This document shows, piece by piece, positions 44,119 to 52,663 of a stretch of 64,000 bases of DNA (the first letter of the stretch is position 1; every line of letters starts with the position of its first letter). The DNA comes from Sphingobacterium sp. Its GTDB lineage: Bacteria; Bacteroidota; Bacteroidia; Sphingobacteriales; Sphingobacteriaceae. Position numbers and translations under genes: made by a program. The stretch spans positions 28,012 to 92,011 of the forward strand of contig JAITTY010000008.1 in the NCBI GenBank assembly GCA_031286695.1. The letters are read 5' to 3'. The notes under the pieces are model-generated. The model saw nothing but the letters and a program-made list of their open reading frames with translations. It did no database searches and had not been told where the DNA came from.

Positions 44119-45249
44119 CTACTTCACTTGCCTTCCTTTCCAATCATATTTCCCGACATTGCCCAGTATGCCGATATAGGCTAAATAAAGAACATGGGCT
44201 AGGCTCAGTAACGGAAGGTATAATAAAAGTTCTTTTCTACACGCAAATGTGGTCAAAGGCTGAATAAAAAGAAATTCCACAGTCATCTTTAATAGCAACG
44301 CGAACAGTACGACCCACGCTACAAATTTCACACCACAAAGCGCAAGAACTGCAGCAACCAAAATCAATAAATTGAAAAACCAAATGGAAATCCCCAATGC
44401 AATGACACCTTTGTTTTTATATTTTGTACTTTTTGAAGCCCAGCGTCTGCGCTGGCTAATGAATGACTTCAAATCTGGTTTGGCATCCGTATAAACAACA
44501 GCCTCTTTTGACTTGCAAAACGTGATCCTTTCAGGATATTGTTCAGCAACTTTGTGTAGAAAAAGTTCATCATCACCGGATGCAAGTTCATCAATTCCCT
44601 TAAATCCGCCCATTTGTTTAAAAATATCTTTTCGATAAGCCAAATTCGCACCATTACAGGTTGTCGGTTTTTTGTTGCCAATGCCAGCTGCACCCAGACC
44701 TATCAAATACAAGAATTCCAAGGTCTGCAGCCGTTCAAAGAAACTCTTTTCTTCTGAATAGAGCACGGGAGAAGACTGTAGATAAGCATCTTCCTTTTCA
44801 AATGTACTGATAACCGTTGCTAACCAATTCGGTCCCATTCGACAGTCTGCATCGGTAGTTATGATAATTTCGCCTTGACAGCATTCTATAGCCCTTGAAA
44901 TCGCCAGCTTCTTGTATGAGTTCAAACGGCCATTTTCGTTCAATTGAATAAGTTTAACACCTTGCTCTGCATATTCTTTCACAATCAACGACGTATTGTC
45001 GTCTGAATGGTCGTCGATTATAATAAGCTCCAGGAGAGCTGGCGGATAATTCTGTCCCAAGATAGATTTAATGGTGCGTCTAATATTGAACTCTTCATTA
45101 CGTGCGGCAATAATCACAGATATGGACTTTGTTGGACGGGCAAGATTGTTGGGCACTGGGATCAGGCTCCAGCCTCTACGCATCCATAAAACTAGAATTG
45201 CGTATACGCAAGCAAAAATGATCAATAAATAGTTAAGAATTTGTATCAC
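44119..45249 (-). CDS. membrane glycosyltransferase, family 2
   Basis: This encodes about 376 residues if it starts at GTG 45249; a TTG at 45285 gives 388 residues but overlaps the upstream gene by 53 bases, and no ATG is suitably placed. An N-terminal membrane helix precedes the GT2 fold: SVIIAARNEEFNIRR, then LIIIDDHSDDN, IITTDADCRMGPNWL (D-x-D), the GDDELFL region and SQRRRWASKSTKYK (QxxRW). Three more membrane helices end the protein. It transfers a sugar to an unknown, perhaps lipid, acceptor. It is coupled to the flippase-like gene upstream. Confidence 0.85.
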   Translation of the reverse strand: MIQILNYLLIIFACVYAILVLWMRRGWSLIPVPNNLARPTKSISVIIAARNEEFNIRRTIKSILGQNYPPALLELIIIDDHSDDNTSLIVKEYAEQGVKLIQLNENGRLNSYKKLAISRAIECCQGEIIITTDADCRMGPNWLATVISTFEKEDAYLQSSPVLYSEEKSFFERLQTLEFLYLIGLGAAGIGNKKPTTCNGANLAYRKDIFKQMGGFKGIDELASGDDELFLHKVAEQYPERITFCKSKEAVVYTDAKPDLKSFISQRRRWASKSTKYKNKGVIALGISIWFFNLLILVAAVLALCGVKFVAWVVLFALLLKMTVEFLFIQPLTTFACRKELLLYLPLLSLAHVLYLAYIGILGNVGKYDWKGRQVK

Positions 45250-46228
45250 CGAAAAAATTAATCTTAAAAACAAAAATAGAACCAAATATAGCTGGAAGAA
45301 TTAAATTAACGAACCAAATACAGGAAACAATGGCCATAACAGCTATTTCCTGTGTGGTAATATAGCTATATAGATTGCTTGCTACAAAACTTCTAACACT
45401 GAAATCAAAAATATCCAATGTAGGTAGGGCCGCCTGAACAAAAAACAGGATAAAAATCATCAGAATCATGGATAAAAGCGGTAGCTCGGGTAAAGTCAGT
45501 TTCATCAAGATGATATACTGGGAAGTGAAAATGATAAATCGCGCCAAAGAATTTAAAAGAACAATACAGAGCTCACGCGTTGAATAGTGTTCCAATACCT
45601 CAAAGAAAGGTTTAATCCGCGCAAGGAACTTTATTTTACCGACCAATGCATCAATCCATTTTACGTTGAAATATAAGATAACAAATCCCGCGGCATAGAT
45701 AATGGCAAGCAGCCATACGCCAAATTGTACGGTTAAAGGTGTAGAAAGAAACTGACAGATAAACCAAGCAATACTTAATGCGCCGGCAACGCTCGTTAGC
45801 ACAAGCTGTGCAAATAATCCAACGCCCATCGCGACAGCTCCTTTTGCCCTATTTTGAGGTTGCAAAAACAGAACCCGTCCACCATACTCGCCAATCCGAT
45901 TGGGTGTAAAAATAGCCCAAGTAAGTCCACAAAAAACGGATTGGAATGACTGCCAAAATGAAATACGCTCCAGTTTAGATGCAAGATACCGCCATTTGAC
46001 AACTTCAAGCAACCAATTGACTAGCATTAAAACCACAATCAAAATAAGGGTCCATACAACGGAATGCTGTTCTAAACCTGCAATTAGGGTTTTAAACTTC
46101 TCAATATTGCTTCTATCGGATACCTTCACGACAATATACCAGGTCGCAAGGGCAAAAACCAGTATCTTCAATAAAAGACTGATATATTTTTTTTGTCTTC
46201 CAGTCAACTTTTGATAATTAGAGAGCAA
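45233..46228 (-). CDS. LPG synthase transmembrane-domain (flippase-like) protein
   Basis: This encodes 331 residues from TTG at 46228; no in-frame ATG is better placed. About eight membrane helices are visible. The family pattern is recognisable but weaker than in the paralogue at 38692 (TPNRIGEYGGRVLFLQP at about 109-125). It overlaps the glycosyltransferase gene downstream by about 17 bases, so the two are translated together. A transporter or anchor for a glycolipid made by the glycosyltransferase is a reasonable inference. Confidence 0.78.
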   Translation of the reverse strand: MLSNYQKLTGRQKKYISLLLKILVFALATWYIVVKVSDRSNIEKFKTLIAGLEQHSVVWTLILIVVLMLVNWLLEVVKWRYLASKLERISFWQSFQSVFCGLTWAIFTPNRIGEYGGRVLFLQPQNRAKGAVAMGVGLFAQLVLTSVAGALSIAWFICQFLSTPLTVQFGVWLLAIIYAAGFVILYFNVKWIDALVGKIKFLARIKPFFEVLEHYSTRELCIVLLNSLARFIIFTSQYIILMKLTLPELPLLSMILMIFILFFVQAALPTLDIFDFSVRSFVASNLYSYITTQEIAVMAIVSCIWFVNLILPAIFGSIFVFKINFFGDTNS

Positions 46229-46307
46229 TGTTACTAAATTTTAGCCAAATGATTAAGTTTTGTCGAATGCAATCCGCGAATAAAACGCAAAATTTGTAAT
46301 ATTGTAT

Positions 46308-46874
46308 ATGCAGAAGGAAAAGGCGAAAGAAAGAATAATTTTAGGTATCGACCCCGGCACCGTTATACTCGGATATGGCATCATCAAGGAAGTGGGTAAT
46401 ACCCTATCTTTAATTTCAATGGGGGTCATCAAAATGGGACATTTAGATGACCATGCCTTAAAACTACAGCGCATTTTTAAGAAGACTTCTGCCTTAATGC
46501 AAGAATATAATCCCGACTGTGTCGCCCTTGAATCTCCATTTTATGGTAAAAACATACAGGTCATGCTCAAATTGGGCCGGGCTCAAGGTGTTGCCATGGC
46601 TGCGGCACTTGCTCAGGATATTCCCATCTTTGAATATTCTCCAAGAAAAATAAAACAATCCGTTACAGGAAATGGGAATGCCACAAAGGAACAGGTATCT
46701 GCGATGCTAAAAAATCTATTAAAATTTGAGGAAACACCTCAATTTCTGGATGCCACCGACGGTTTAGCAATCGCCGTATGTCATTCCTTTCAGAAGAATG
46801 CCGTATCTGGCAGCAGCAAATCCTACTCGGGATGGTCAGCTTTCATCAAAGACAATAAAGATAGAATCAAGTAA
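46308..46874 (+). CDS. ruvC: crossover junction endodeoxyribonuclease
   Basis: This encodes about 188 residues from ATG at 46308; a TTG two codons upstream is less likely. The catalytic acidic residues are Asp in LGIDPGTVILGYGI, Glu in CVALESPFYGKN, and the Asp pair in FLDATDGLAIAVCH. It resolves Holliday junctions with RuvAB. No ruvA or ruvB is in the window. It is convergent with the kinase-like gene, whose stop codon directly abuts the end of ruvC. Confidence 0.95.
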   Translation: MQKEKAKERIILGIDPGTVILGYGIIKEVGNTLSLISMGVIKMGHLDDHALKLQRIFKKTSALMQEYNPDCVALESPFYGKNIQVMLKLGRAQGVAMAAALAQDIPIFEYSPRKIKQSVTGNGNATKEQVSAMLKNLLKFEETPQFLDATDGLAIAVCHSFQKNAVSGSSKSYSGWSAFIKDNKDRIK

Positions 46875-47921
46875 TTACATTTGCACCTGACGAATCACAT
46901 TCTTCACATTTAACTCCACAATATCGGTCATCGTTTTACATTTGAGGTAAGAATTATTCTGATAAAATTCAGCATAGCCTTCCCGTAACTGTTTGATATT
47001 TTCCAAGGTCGAGAGCACCTGCGTTTGTGAGGCGTCCCGCAGATCAGCGATCCGATGTCTTTCGCTCCGCACCCTGTGCACAATGGAAGAACGCTCTTCC
47101 TGCTGGTATTGCAGTACAGTTTTCTCATTTAAATGTTCCATCGCCAATTTCACATAAGGAAGATTCTCCTTGAAAAATTGCGGCATATACACTTTCGGAT
47201 TTCCTTCATAAAATTGCTGGTCAAAATCTATGGCTCTAATCCTAAACTGAAAATCGTCAAAATCCGGCGTGATCTGCATGACAAAATTGTAGGCCCGCAT
47301 ATCACCCAGCAGCGTGATAATACATCGTTCGTTAAACTTGACAAATTCTTTGGAAATACGGGTTAAATTGTAATCAGGTGAGAACATCCGTGTTTTTGAA
47401 AATGTATCTCCTGGGATCCCAACAATATGTTCTTCAACCAGCGTATCGTGATCTACCATATAATTCACCTGATTGGGGGACAATATTTCTTCCAATTCCA
47501 ATCCGTAAATACGCGAAGCATCGGCCTGTTTGATGTAAAAATAATCGTAAACATCATTTAATCGGTTAACAATACGAATGCGAAAGGGCTTAGTATTGCC
47601 AAAACCACAGTATTCTACGCGATCGATATATTTATGCTGAACGATTCGGGTATTGCCCGATGCTTTCAGTTTAGCATAAATCACCTTCAACCCGTCATAT
47701 AATTGGTCCATAAGGTATTGCGGATACATGGGGGTTTCCCAAAAAGTGTCGTTACCAAATTTATCCATGACAGGTACGGTCTCCGTAAAATTCAGTAGAT
47801 CCTTGTAGCCTATCGGCAGCTTTTCATCACGCTGATACATTTTAAGATATTTATGAAGTCCCTCCCCTACTTCAAAAATCGGTTTCTTTTTCGAAATCTT
47901 TACATCTTGAACTTCTTCCAT
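46875..47921 (-). CDS. conserved protein with a kinase-like catalytic-loop pattern
   Basis: This encodes 348 residues, without signal or membrane segments. I do not recognise a named family. In the middle, LLGDMRAYNFVMQITPDF is followed by IRAIDFDQQFYEGNPKVYM. The GD-x4-N then I-DFD spacing looks like the catalytic loop and metal loop of aminoglycoside-phosphotransferase, HipA or choline kinase folds (HGD-x4-N, DFD). No glycine-rich loop was confirmed in the N-terminal part. The C-terminal 80 residues are helical. It is transcribed alone, toward ruvC. Confidence 0.55.
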   Translation of the reverse strand: MEEVQDVKISKKKPIFEVGEGLHKYLKMYQRDEKLPIGYKDLLNFTETVPVMDKFGNDTFWETPMYPQYLMDQLYDGLKVIYAKLKASGNTRIVQHKYIDRVEYCGFGNTKPFRIRIVNRLNDVYDYFYIKQADASRIYGLELEEILSPNQVNYMVDHDTLVEEHIVGIPGDTFSKTRMFSPDYNLTRISKEFVKFNERCIITLLGDMRAYNFVMQITPDFDDFQFRIRAIDFDQQFYEGNPKVYMPQFFKENLPYVKLAMEHLNEKTVLQYQQEERSSIVHRVRSERHRIADLRDASQTQVLSTLENIKQLREGYAEFYQNNSYLKCKTMTDIVELNVKNVIRQVQM

Positions 47922-48310
47922 CGCTATTCCGTATTTAGATTTTTTATTTACATCAGCATTACGAACTCTACTCCTTTTTATATCCTATCCCCTCCATCAA
48001 ACGAACTGATCAGGTGTCTGAATATACCGCCAATTTTTTGTCAATAAGAGGGCGATACTAAAATAATTTATCTCAATCTTGATATCAACCATGAAAACAA
48101 TCACTTAACCTGCAATAAAATCAGCGCTAAAACAATTATAAGCACTTTCAATCAAAAACATATAACATTATCAATATGAATAAGTATTTTTTATTAAATT
48201 TACATCTATAAACCGAAAATTCTTAGTAATTTTGAAATAAATTTAATTATTTTAGCTATTGGTCAGATTTTGATGCAACGACCAATTAATGAACACAAAA
48301 ACCATTGTTA
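47922..48310. other. 389-base intergenic region
   Basis: This region lies between the divergent kinase-like gene and the Lrp gene. It is very AT rich. It holds one exact -7 box (TAATTTTG at 48227-48234) oriented toward Lrp, and nothing else that I can support. Confidence 0.5.
48227..48234 (+). promoter_or_regulatory. -7 promoter box of the Lrp/AsnC gene
   Basis: TAATTTTG matches TAnnTTTG exactly, 77 bases before the ATG at 48311. No clear -33 box is present. Confidence 0.45.
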
Positions 48311-48784
48311 ATGGAAAATCAATATGCAAACTATGATCTAGACAATTTGGATATCCAAATCTTGTCTATTCTAATGAACGATGCCTCTATTCCTTATACA
48401 GAAATAGCAAAAAAGCTAATCGTATCAGGAGGTACAATTCACGTTAGAATGAAGAAGATGGAAGAACTAGGTATCATTAGAGGGTCAAATCTAATTATCA
48501 ATCCTCAAAAAGTCGGGTTTGATATCACAGCCTTTTTGGGTATCTATCTTGAAAAAGGTTCACAATATGCAGATGCGGTAGATAAATTGAAAGAAATCAA
48601 AGAAGTGGTCGAATTACATTATTGTACTGGCCAATACAGTATTTTTGCAAAAATAATCTGTAGAGATACAGTTCATCTCAGAAAAGTATTGAATGAAGAT
48701 ATTCAATCTGTACCTGGGATTCAACGTACCGAGACGATCATCTCCCTCGAAGAGAGTATTAAACGTCAAATCAGCTTAGTCTAG
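48311..48784 (+). CDS. Lrp/AsnC family transcriptional regulator
   Basis: This encodes about 157 residues from ATG at 48311; a TTG two codons upstream is less likely. The N-terminal helix-turn-helix is at residues 10-60 (ILMNDASIPYTEIAKKL, then GTIHVRMKKMEELGII). The C-terminal ligand-binding RAM domain follows (FDITAFLGIYLEKGSQYADA, GQYSIFAKIICRD). Lrp/AsnC proteins sense amino acids and control their metabolism. It faces the argD-argF'-argB-proC-argE operon across a shared terminator; a link to arginine or proline control is inferred from position only. Confidence 0.92.
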   Translation: MENQYANYDLDNLDIQILSILMNDASIPYTEIAKKLIVSGGTIHVRMKKMEELGIIRGSNLIINPQKVGFDITAFLGIYLEKGSQYADAVDKLKEIKEVVELHYCTGQYSIFAKIICRDTVHLRKVLNEDIQSVPGIQRTETIISLEESIKRQISLV

Positions 48785-48786
48785 TA

Positions 48787-48822
48787 TAAAAAAAGCTTCC
48801 ATAAAAATGGAAGCTTTTTTTA
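48787..48822. terminator. bidirectional terminator
   Basis: AAAAAAGCTTCCAT (48789-48802) and ATGGAAGCTTTTTT (48807-48820) form a 14-bp perfect stem with an AAAA loop, between the convergent Lrp and argE genes. Its edge reaches the argE stop codon at 48820. Confidence 0.93.
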
Positions 48823-49884
48823 TACTATCTTTTCTAACATAGCAATATAGAGATCGATCCCAGCTTTAATTTCATCGATATAAATAAACTCATCTGCCAT
48901 ATGCGACCGAGCGCTATCACCGGGTCCCAGCTTCAGAGAAGGTACCGGAATAAGAGCCTGATCGCTCATCGTCGGTGAGCCATATACTTTACGTCCCAGC
49001 TCAATACCAGCCTTGACAATTGGGTGTGATTCAGGAATAGAAGAAGACTTCAGACGCGTCGATCTCGCTACAACCTCCGAATTCACATGAGACTTAATGA
49101 TATCCAGCGTCTCTTCGTTGGAATAAGCGTCTGTGGTTCTCACATCAACAACAAAGTTACAGGTAGCCGGTACAACATTGTGCTGTGATCCCGCCTGAAT
49201 TACTGTTACCGACATCTTGATAGGACCTAAGGTTGGCGACGTATGCTCAAATATATAATTTTGAAACCATTCAATATCTTTGATCGCTTTATAGATCGCA
49301 TTGTCCCCTTCGTTACGCGCCGCGTGTCCAGCGGTCCCGATAGCGGTGCAGTCCAACACCATCAGTCCTTTTTCTGCAACGGCCAAATCCAACAAAGTAG
49401 GTTCGCCCACAATAGCAAAGTCAATTGGACCAATAGCATCCAAAACAGATTCTACACCATTCTTACCCGAAATCTCTTCCTCAGCACTGGCAACAAGACA
49501 GAAGTTATATTTTAAATCATTCTGCCGATAAAAATATAAAAATGCGGCTATCAGCGACACCAAACAGCCACCTGCATCATTGCTCCCCAATCCATACAAT
49601 TTCCCCTCCTCTACAGTTGCGGCTAAAGGATCTCTCGTATAACCCGTATTTGGTTTTACCGTATCGTGATGAGAGTTGAGCAGTATCGTTGGCTTATTAA
49701 TATCATAGTGAACGTTATATACCCAGATATTATGACCCTTTCGATGTGTTTTGATATCCCGTTCCTGAAAGAAACCTTCAATTAAATCTGCAGTAAGTTG
49801 TTCCTCTTTACTTAAAGATGATAGTCCGATTAATTGTTTTAAAAGCGTCAGCGCATCTTCAAATAAGTTATCCCTATCCTTCAT
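48820..49884 (-). CDS. argE: M20 family N-acetyl/succinyl-ornithine (citrulline) deacylase
   Basis: This encodes 354 residues. The zinc ligands are visible in LLNSHHDTVKPN, GSNDAGGCLVSL (bridging Asp), VASAEEEISGKNG (catalytic Glu-Glu) and VVGEPTLLDLAVAEKG. The dimerisation lobe covers about residues 175-285. In Bacteroidota this M20 enzyme removes the acyl group after carbamoylation, giving citrulline, so it acts on acyl-citrulline rather than acyl-ornithine; that is family knowledge. It is the last gene of the second arginine operon. Its ATG overlaps the proC stop by 11 bases. Confidence 0.88.
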   Translation of the reverse strand: MKDRDNLFEDALTLLKQLIGLSSLSKEEQLTADLIEGFFQERDIKTHRKGHNIWVYNVHYDINKPTILLNSHHDTVKPNTGYTRDPLAATVEEGKLYGLGSNDAGGCLVSLIAAFLYFYRQNDLKYNFCLVASAEEEISGKNGVESVLDAIGPIDFAIVGEPTLLDLAVAEKGLMVLDCTAIGTAGHAARNEGDNAIYKAIKDIEWFQNYIFEHTSPTLGPIKMSVTVIQAGSQHNVVPATCNFVVDVRTTDAYSNEETLDIIKSHVNSEVVARSTRLKSSSIPESHPIVKAGIELGRKVYGSPTMSDQALIPVPSLKLGPGDSARSHMADEFIYIDEIKAGIDLYIAMLEKIV

Positions 49885-50680
49885 GATATAATCCTCCGGC
49901 TTTATCCGCAGACAGTTTAATTCCTTTTATAAATGCTGAACTAAAACCATTATGTTCCATTTCATTCAATCCCGCAATTGTACAGCCTTTTGGAGATGTC
50001 ACCTTATCGATTTCCCCTTCTGGATGAGCATTGGTATGCAATAGCAAATCAGCAGCCCCTTTTGCAGTTTGAACTGCCATTTTAAGCGCGTCATGTGCAT
50101 GAAACCCAATTTCAACTCCACCTTGCGAAGCCGCGCGAATAGCACGTAGGAAGAACGCAATACCGCAAGCACACAATGCTGTAGCCGATGTCATAAGGTC
50201 TTCATTGATGACAACCACCGAACCAACTGTTTCAAACATCTTTTCAACTTCCTTCACACTCTCATCGGAACCATTGTCACTGGCAATACAAGTCATCGAC
50301 TGGGCGATAGCTATTGCCGTATTTGGCATAGCACGTATCACGGTTGCATCAGCGCCCAACTCCGCTCGTAAATCTGCACAAGAAACTCCAGAAACAATTG
50401 AAACAAAAATCTGTTTTTCTTTATCAATTACTGGTGCGACTTCAACCAATACCTTTTTAAGTTGCTGAGGTAAGATGGCAAATACGACAATATCAGCTCC
50501 CTTTACAGCAAGCTTATTATCATTACTGACCGAGAAACCTTGGCTCGCTTCCTCAGCCAATGCACTCAAATTTCTCCGCGTCAATGTAATATCGGCAGCA
50601 TCCGCAAATTCACTTTTTACAAGTCCTTTTGCCAAAGAAAGACCGATATTACCACTTCCGATAATGGTGACCTTTTTCAT
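49874..50680 (-). CDS. proC: pyrroline-5-carboxylate reductase
   Basis: This encodes 268 residues. The dinucleotide-binding start is VTIIGSGNIGLSLAKGL. Conserved blocks include ISVIRAMPNT-like TVIRAMPNTAIAIAQSMTCI, and the C-terminal substrate region SPKGCTIAGLNEMEHNGF. It reduces P5C to proline with NAD(P)H. It sits inside the arginine operon between argB and argE, so proline and arginine synthesis, which share glutamate as source, are co-transcribed here. Confidence 0.95.
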   Translation of the reverse strand: MKKVTIIGSGNIGLSLAKGLVKSEFADAADITLTRRNLSALAEEASQGFSVSNDNKLAVKGADIVVFAILPQQLKKVLVEVAPVIDKEKQIFVSIVSGVSCADLRAELGADATVIRAMPNTAIAIAQSMTCIASDNGSDESVKEVEKMFETVGSVVVINEDLMTSATALCACGIAFFLRAIRAASQGGVEIGFHAHDALKMAVQTAKGAADLLLHTNAHPEGEIDKVTSPKGCTIAGLNEMEHNGFSSAFIKGIKLSADKAGGLYHEG

Positions 50681-50707
50681 AGCGATCGTTGGGTTTAGGT
50701 TAGATTT

Positions 50708-51505
50708 TTATTTTAATGTCAAGCAAGTCCCAAATTGTCCCTGTTGAAACAGATGCAAATTATTGGCATTTCCAATATAGACCTCTTGAACACCTTTATT
50801 TATAGCATTGAATGCATTTTCCAGTTTAGGAATCATCCCGTCGTTCACTACGCCAGCCTCCTTGAGATATTCAAACTCCTCCGATTTGATTGTCGGGATA
50901 ACTGAATTCTCATCTGTTACATCACGTAAAACCCCATTCTTCTCAAAACAATATACCAACGAGGTTTCGTACAACGAAGCCAAAGATACGGCTAAAGAAG
51001 AAGCGATCGTATCCGCATTTGTATTTAACAACTGACCAAGACCATTATGTGTAATAGCCGAAAATACTGGAACAAACCCCGCTTCCAAAAACTTCTTGAT
51101 CGCCAAGGTATTCACCGAATCGTGCAGCAAATCACCAACAAAACCGTAGTCAATATCCTTAACAGGCCGTTTTATAGCCTTTATGACATCACCATCGGCA
51201 CCTGTTAAACCTACAGCATCACATTTTAACTTCTGTAGCTTGGCAACAATCGTTTTATTTGTCAGTCCCGCGTATACCATTGTTACGACGCGTAACATTT
51301 CTTCATCTGTCACACGACGGCCTTCAACCATTTGTGCTTGTATACCAAGTTCACCGGCCAAACGACTTGCAATTTTACCTCCACCATGTACAAGAATTTT
51401 TTTTCCTGACAGTGCAGAGAACTTCTCTAAAAAAGATTCCAGCTGGCGTTCATCATCAATAATATTTCCGCCAATTTTAATAATATTTAATACACTATTA
51501 GCCAT
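50708..51505 (-). CDS. argB: N-acetyl(succinyl)glutamate kinase
   Basis: This encodes 265 residues. The amino acid kinase fold shows IIKIGGNIIDDE at the start, ILVHGGGKIASRL (about residues 36-48), and GLTGADGDVIKA, with KLENAFNAINKGVQEVYIGN near the end. It phosphorylates the gamma-carboxyl group of N-acyl-glutamate, the second step of the pathway. It lacks the N-terminal helix of arginine-inhibited argB forms, so feedback inhibition by arginine is less likely, which would leave more weight on gene-level control. It is 27 bases upstream of proC. Confidence 0.94.
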   Translation of the reverse strand: MANSVLNIIKIGGNIIDDERQLESFLEKFSALSGKKILVHGGGKIASRLAGELGIQAQMVEGRRVTDEEMLRVVTMVYAGLTNKTIVAKLQKLKCDAVGLTGADGDVIKAIKRPVKDIDYGFVGDLLHDSVNTLAIKKFLEAGFVPVFSAITHNGLGQLLNTNADTIASSLAVSLASLYETSLVYCFEKNGVLRDVTDENSVIPTIKSEEFEYLKEAGVVNDGMIPKLENAFNAINKGVQEVYIGNANNLHLFQQGQFGTCLTLK

Positions 51506-51556
51506 TACGCAACTTTTCCCAATAAAAATAGTTTTTCAATAATCAATAGGACTGTA

Positions 51557-52519
51557 CTATACCAAATCCTCTAGCATTCGCTTCAAAACAACCTGAGCAG
51601 CCCATACACGATTGCCGGCCTCCTTAATAACAAGTGAATTTGGCCCGTCCAAAATTTCAGAAGATAACTCTAAATCCCTTCTTACCGGCAAGCAATGCAT
51701 TATTTTGGCATCGTTTGTCAAACTAAGCTTTTTATTATCCATCATCCAATCTTCGTCCACACCATACACTTCACCATATTCTTGATAAGAAGACCAGTTT
51801 TTCACATAGACAAAATCAGCATCTTTTAAGCTTTCCTCTAAATTATTAGATATCGTTGCTCCAGCAGTGAATTCTTCGCTTAACTCATATCCCATAGGCT
51901 GAGCTATCGTAAAATCGACCAATCCCTCCGCTTGTGCTTTACACATCCATTCAGCAAAAGAATTAGGTACCGCCTGAGGCAAAGCCTTAACATGCGGAGC
52001 CCAAGCCAATACTACTTTTGGTTTTTCGGTCTTCTTATATTCAGTTATTGTAATGATGTCTGTCAAGCTCTGTAGTGGGTGACGTGTTGCACTCTCTAAA
52101 GAAACAACAGGTACACCGCAGTACTTGATGAACTTATTGAACAAGTCCTCGCTATAGTCTTCTTCACGATCTTTCAATTTTGGGAACGAACGAAGTCCCA
52201 AAATATCACAATACTCACCCATAACTGCAGCTGCCTCACGAATATGCTCCACAGTTGTCCCATTCATCACGACACCGTCTTGTGTTTCAAGGGCCCAACC
52301 GTCTTTATCCATATTCATGACCATGACATTCATACCCAAATTCATCGCCGCCTTTTGTGTACTCAAACGCGTACGCAAACTTGGATTCAAAAATACAAGT
52401 CCCAGCGTTTTATGTTTACCAAGGTCCTGATTGTCATATGGTGCAGCCTTCAGACTTAACGCTTCCTGAACAACGTTCGCGACACTAGGTACATCCTTAA
52501 CAGAGAAAAACTTTTTCAT
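51557..52519 (-). CDS. argF': N-succinylornithine carbamoyltransferase type (argF')
   Basis: This encodes 320 residues. The carbamoyl-phosphate motif is in LNPSLRTRLSTQKAAM, and the HCLP motif in IMHCLPVRRDLEL. The sequence follows Bacteroides N-succinylornithine transcarbamylase over its full length (STQKAAMNLGMNV, ESATRHPLQSLTDIITI). Residue 90, the position that sets acyl choice, is Val (codon GTG at 52252-52250; VMNGTTVEHIREA). Known enzymes have Glu here for acetyl and Pro for succinyl substrates, and mutating Glu to Val in the acetyl enzyme gave succinyl activity. It carbamoylates acyl-ornithine. It lies between argD and argB. Confidence 0.9.
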   Translation of the reverse strand: MKKFFSVKDVPSVANVVQEALSLKAAPYDNQDLGKHKTLGLVFLNPSLRTRLSTQKAAMNLGMNVMVMNMDKDGWALETQDGVVMNGTTVEHIREAAAVMGEYCDILGLRSFPKLKDREEDYSEDLFNKFIKYCGVPVVSLESATRHPLQSLTDIITITEYKKTEKPKVVLAWAPHVKALPQAVPNSFAEWMCKAQAEGLVDFTIAQPMGYELSEEFTAGATISNNLEESLKDADFVYVKNWSSYQEYGEVYGVDEDWMMDNKKLSLTNDAKIMHCLPVRRDLELSSEILDGPNSLVIKEAGNRVWAAQVVLKRMLEDLV

Positions 52520-52663
52520 CTATATTTATTTATTCGAGTGCATTTGTAACAGCACAAAATGGCTGCTCCACACTCCGTATATACTTTAACTACTAAAACG
52601 CGTAATCAGATCCGCCCAAGCTAAAGAACTCATGCGCTAATCCGATGGCATCTCTACAATTCT

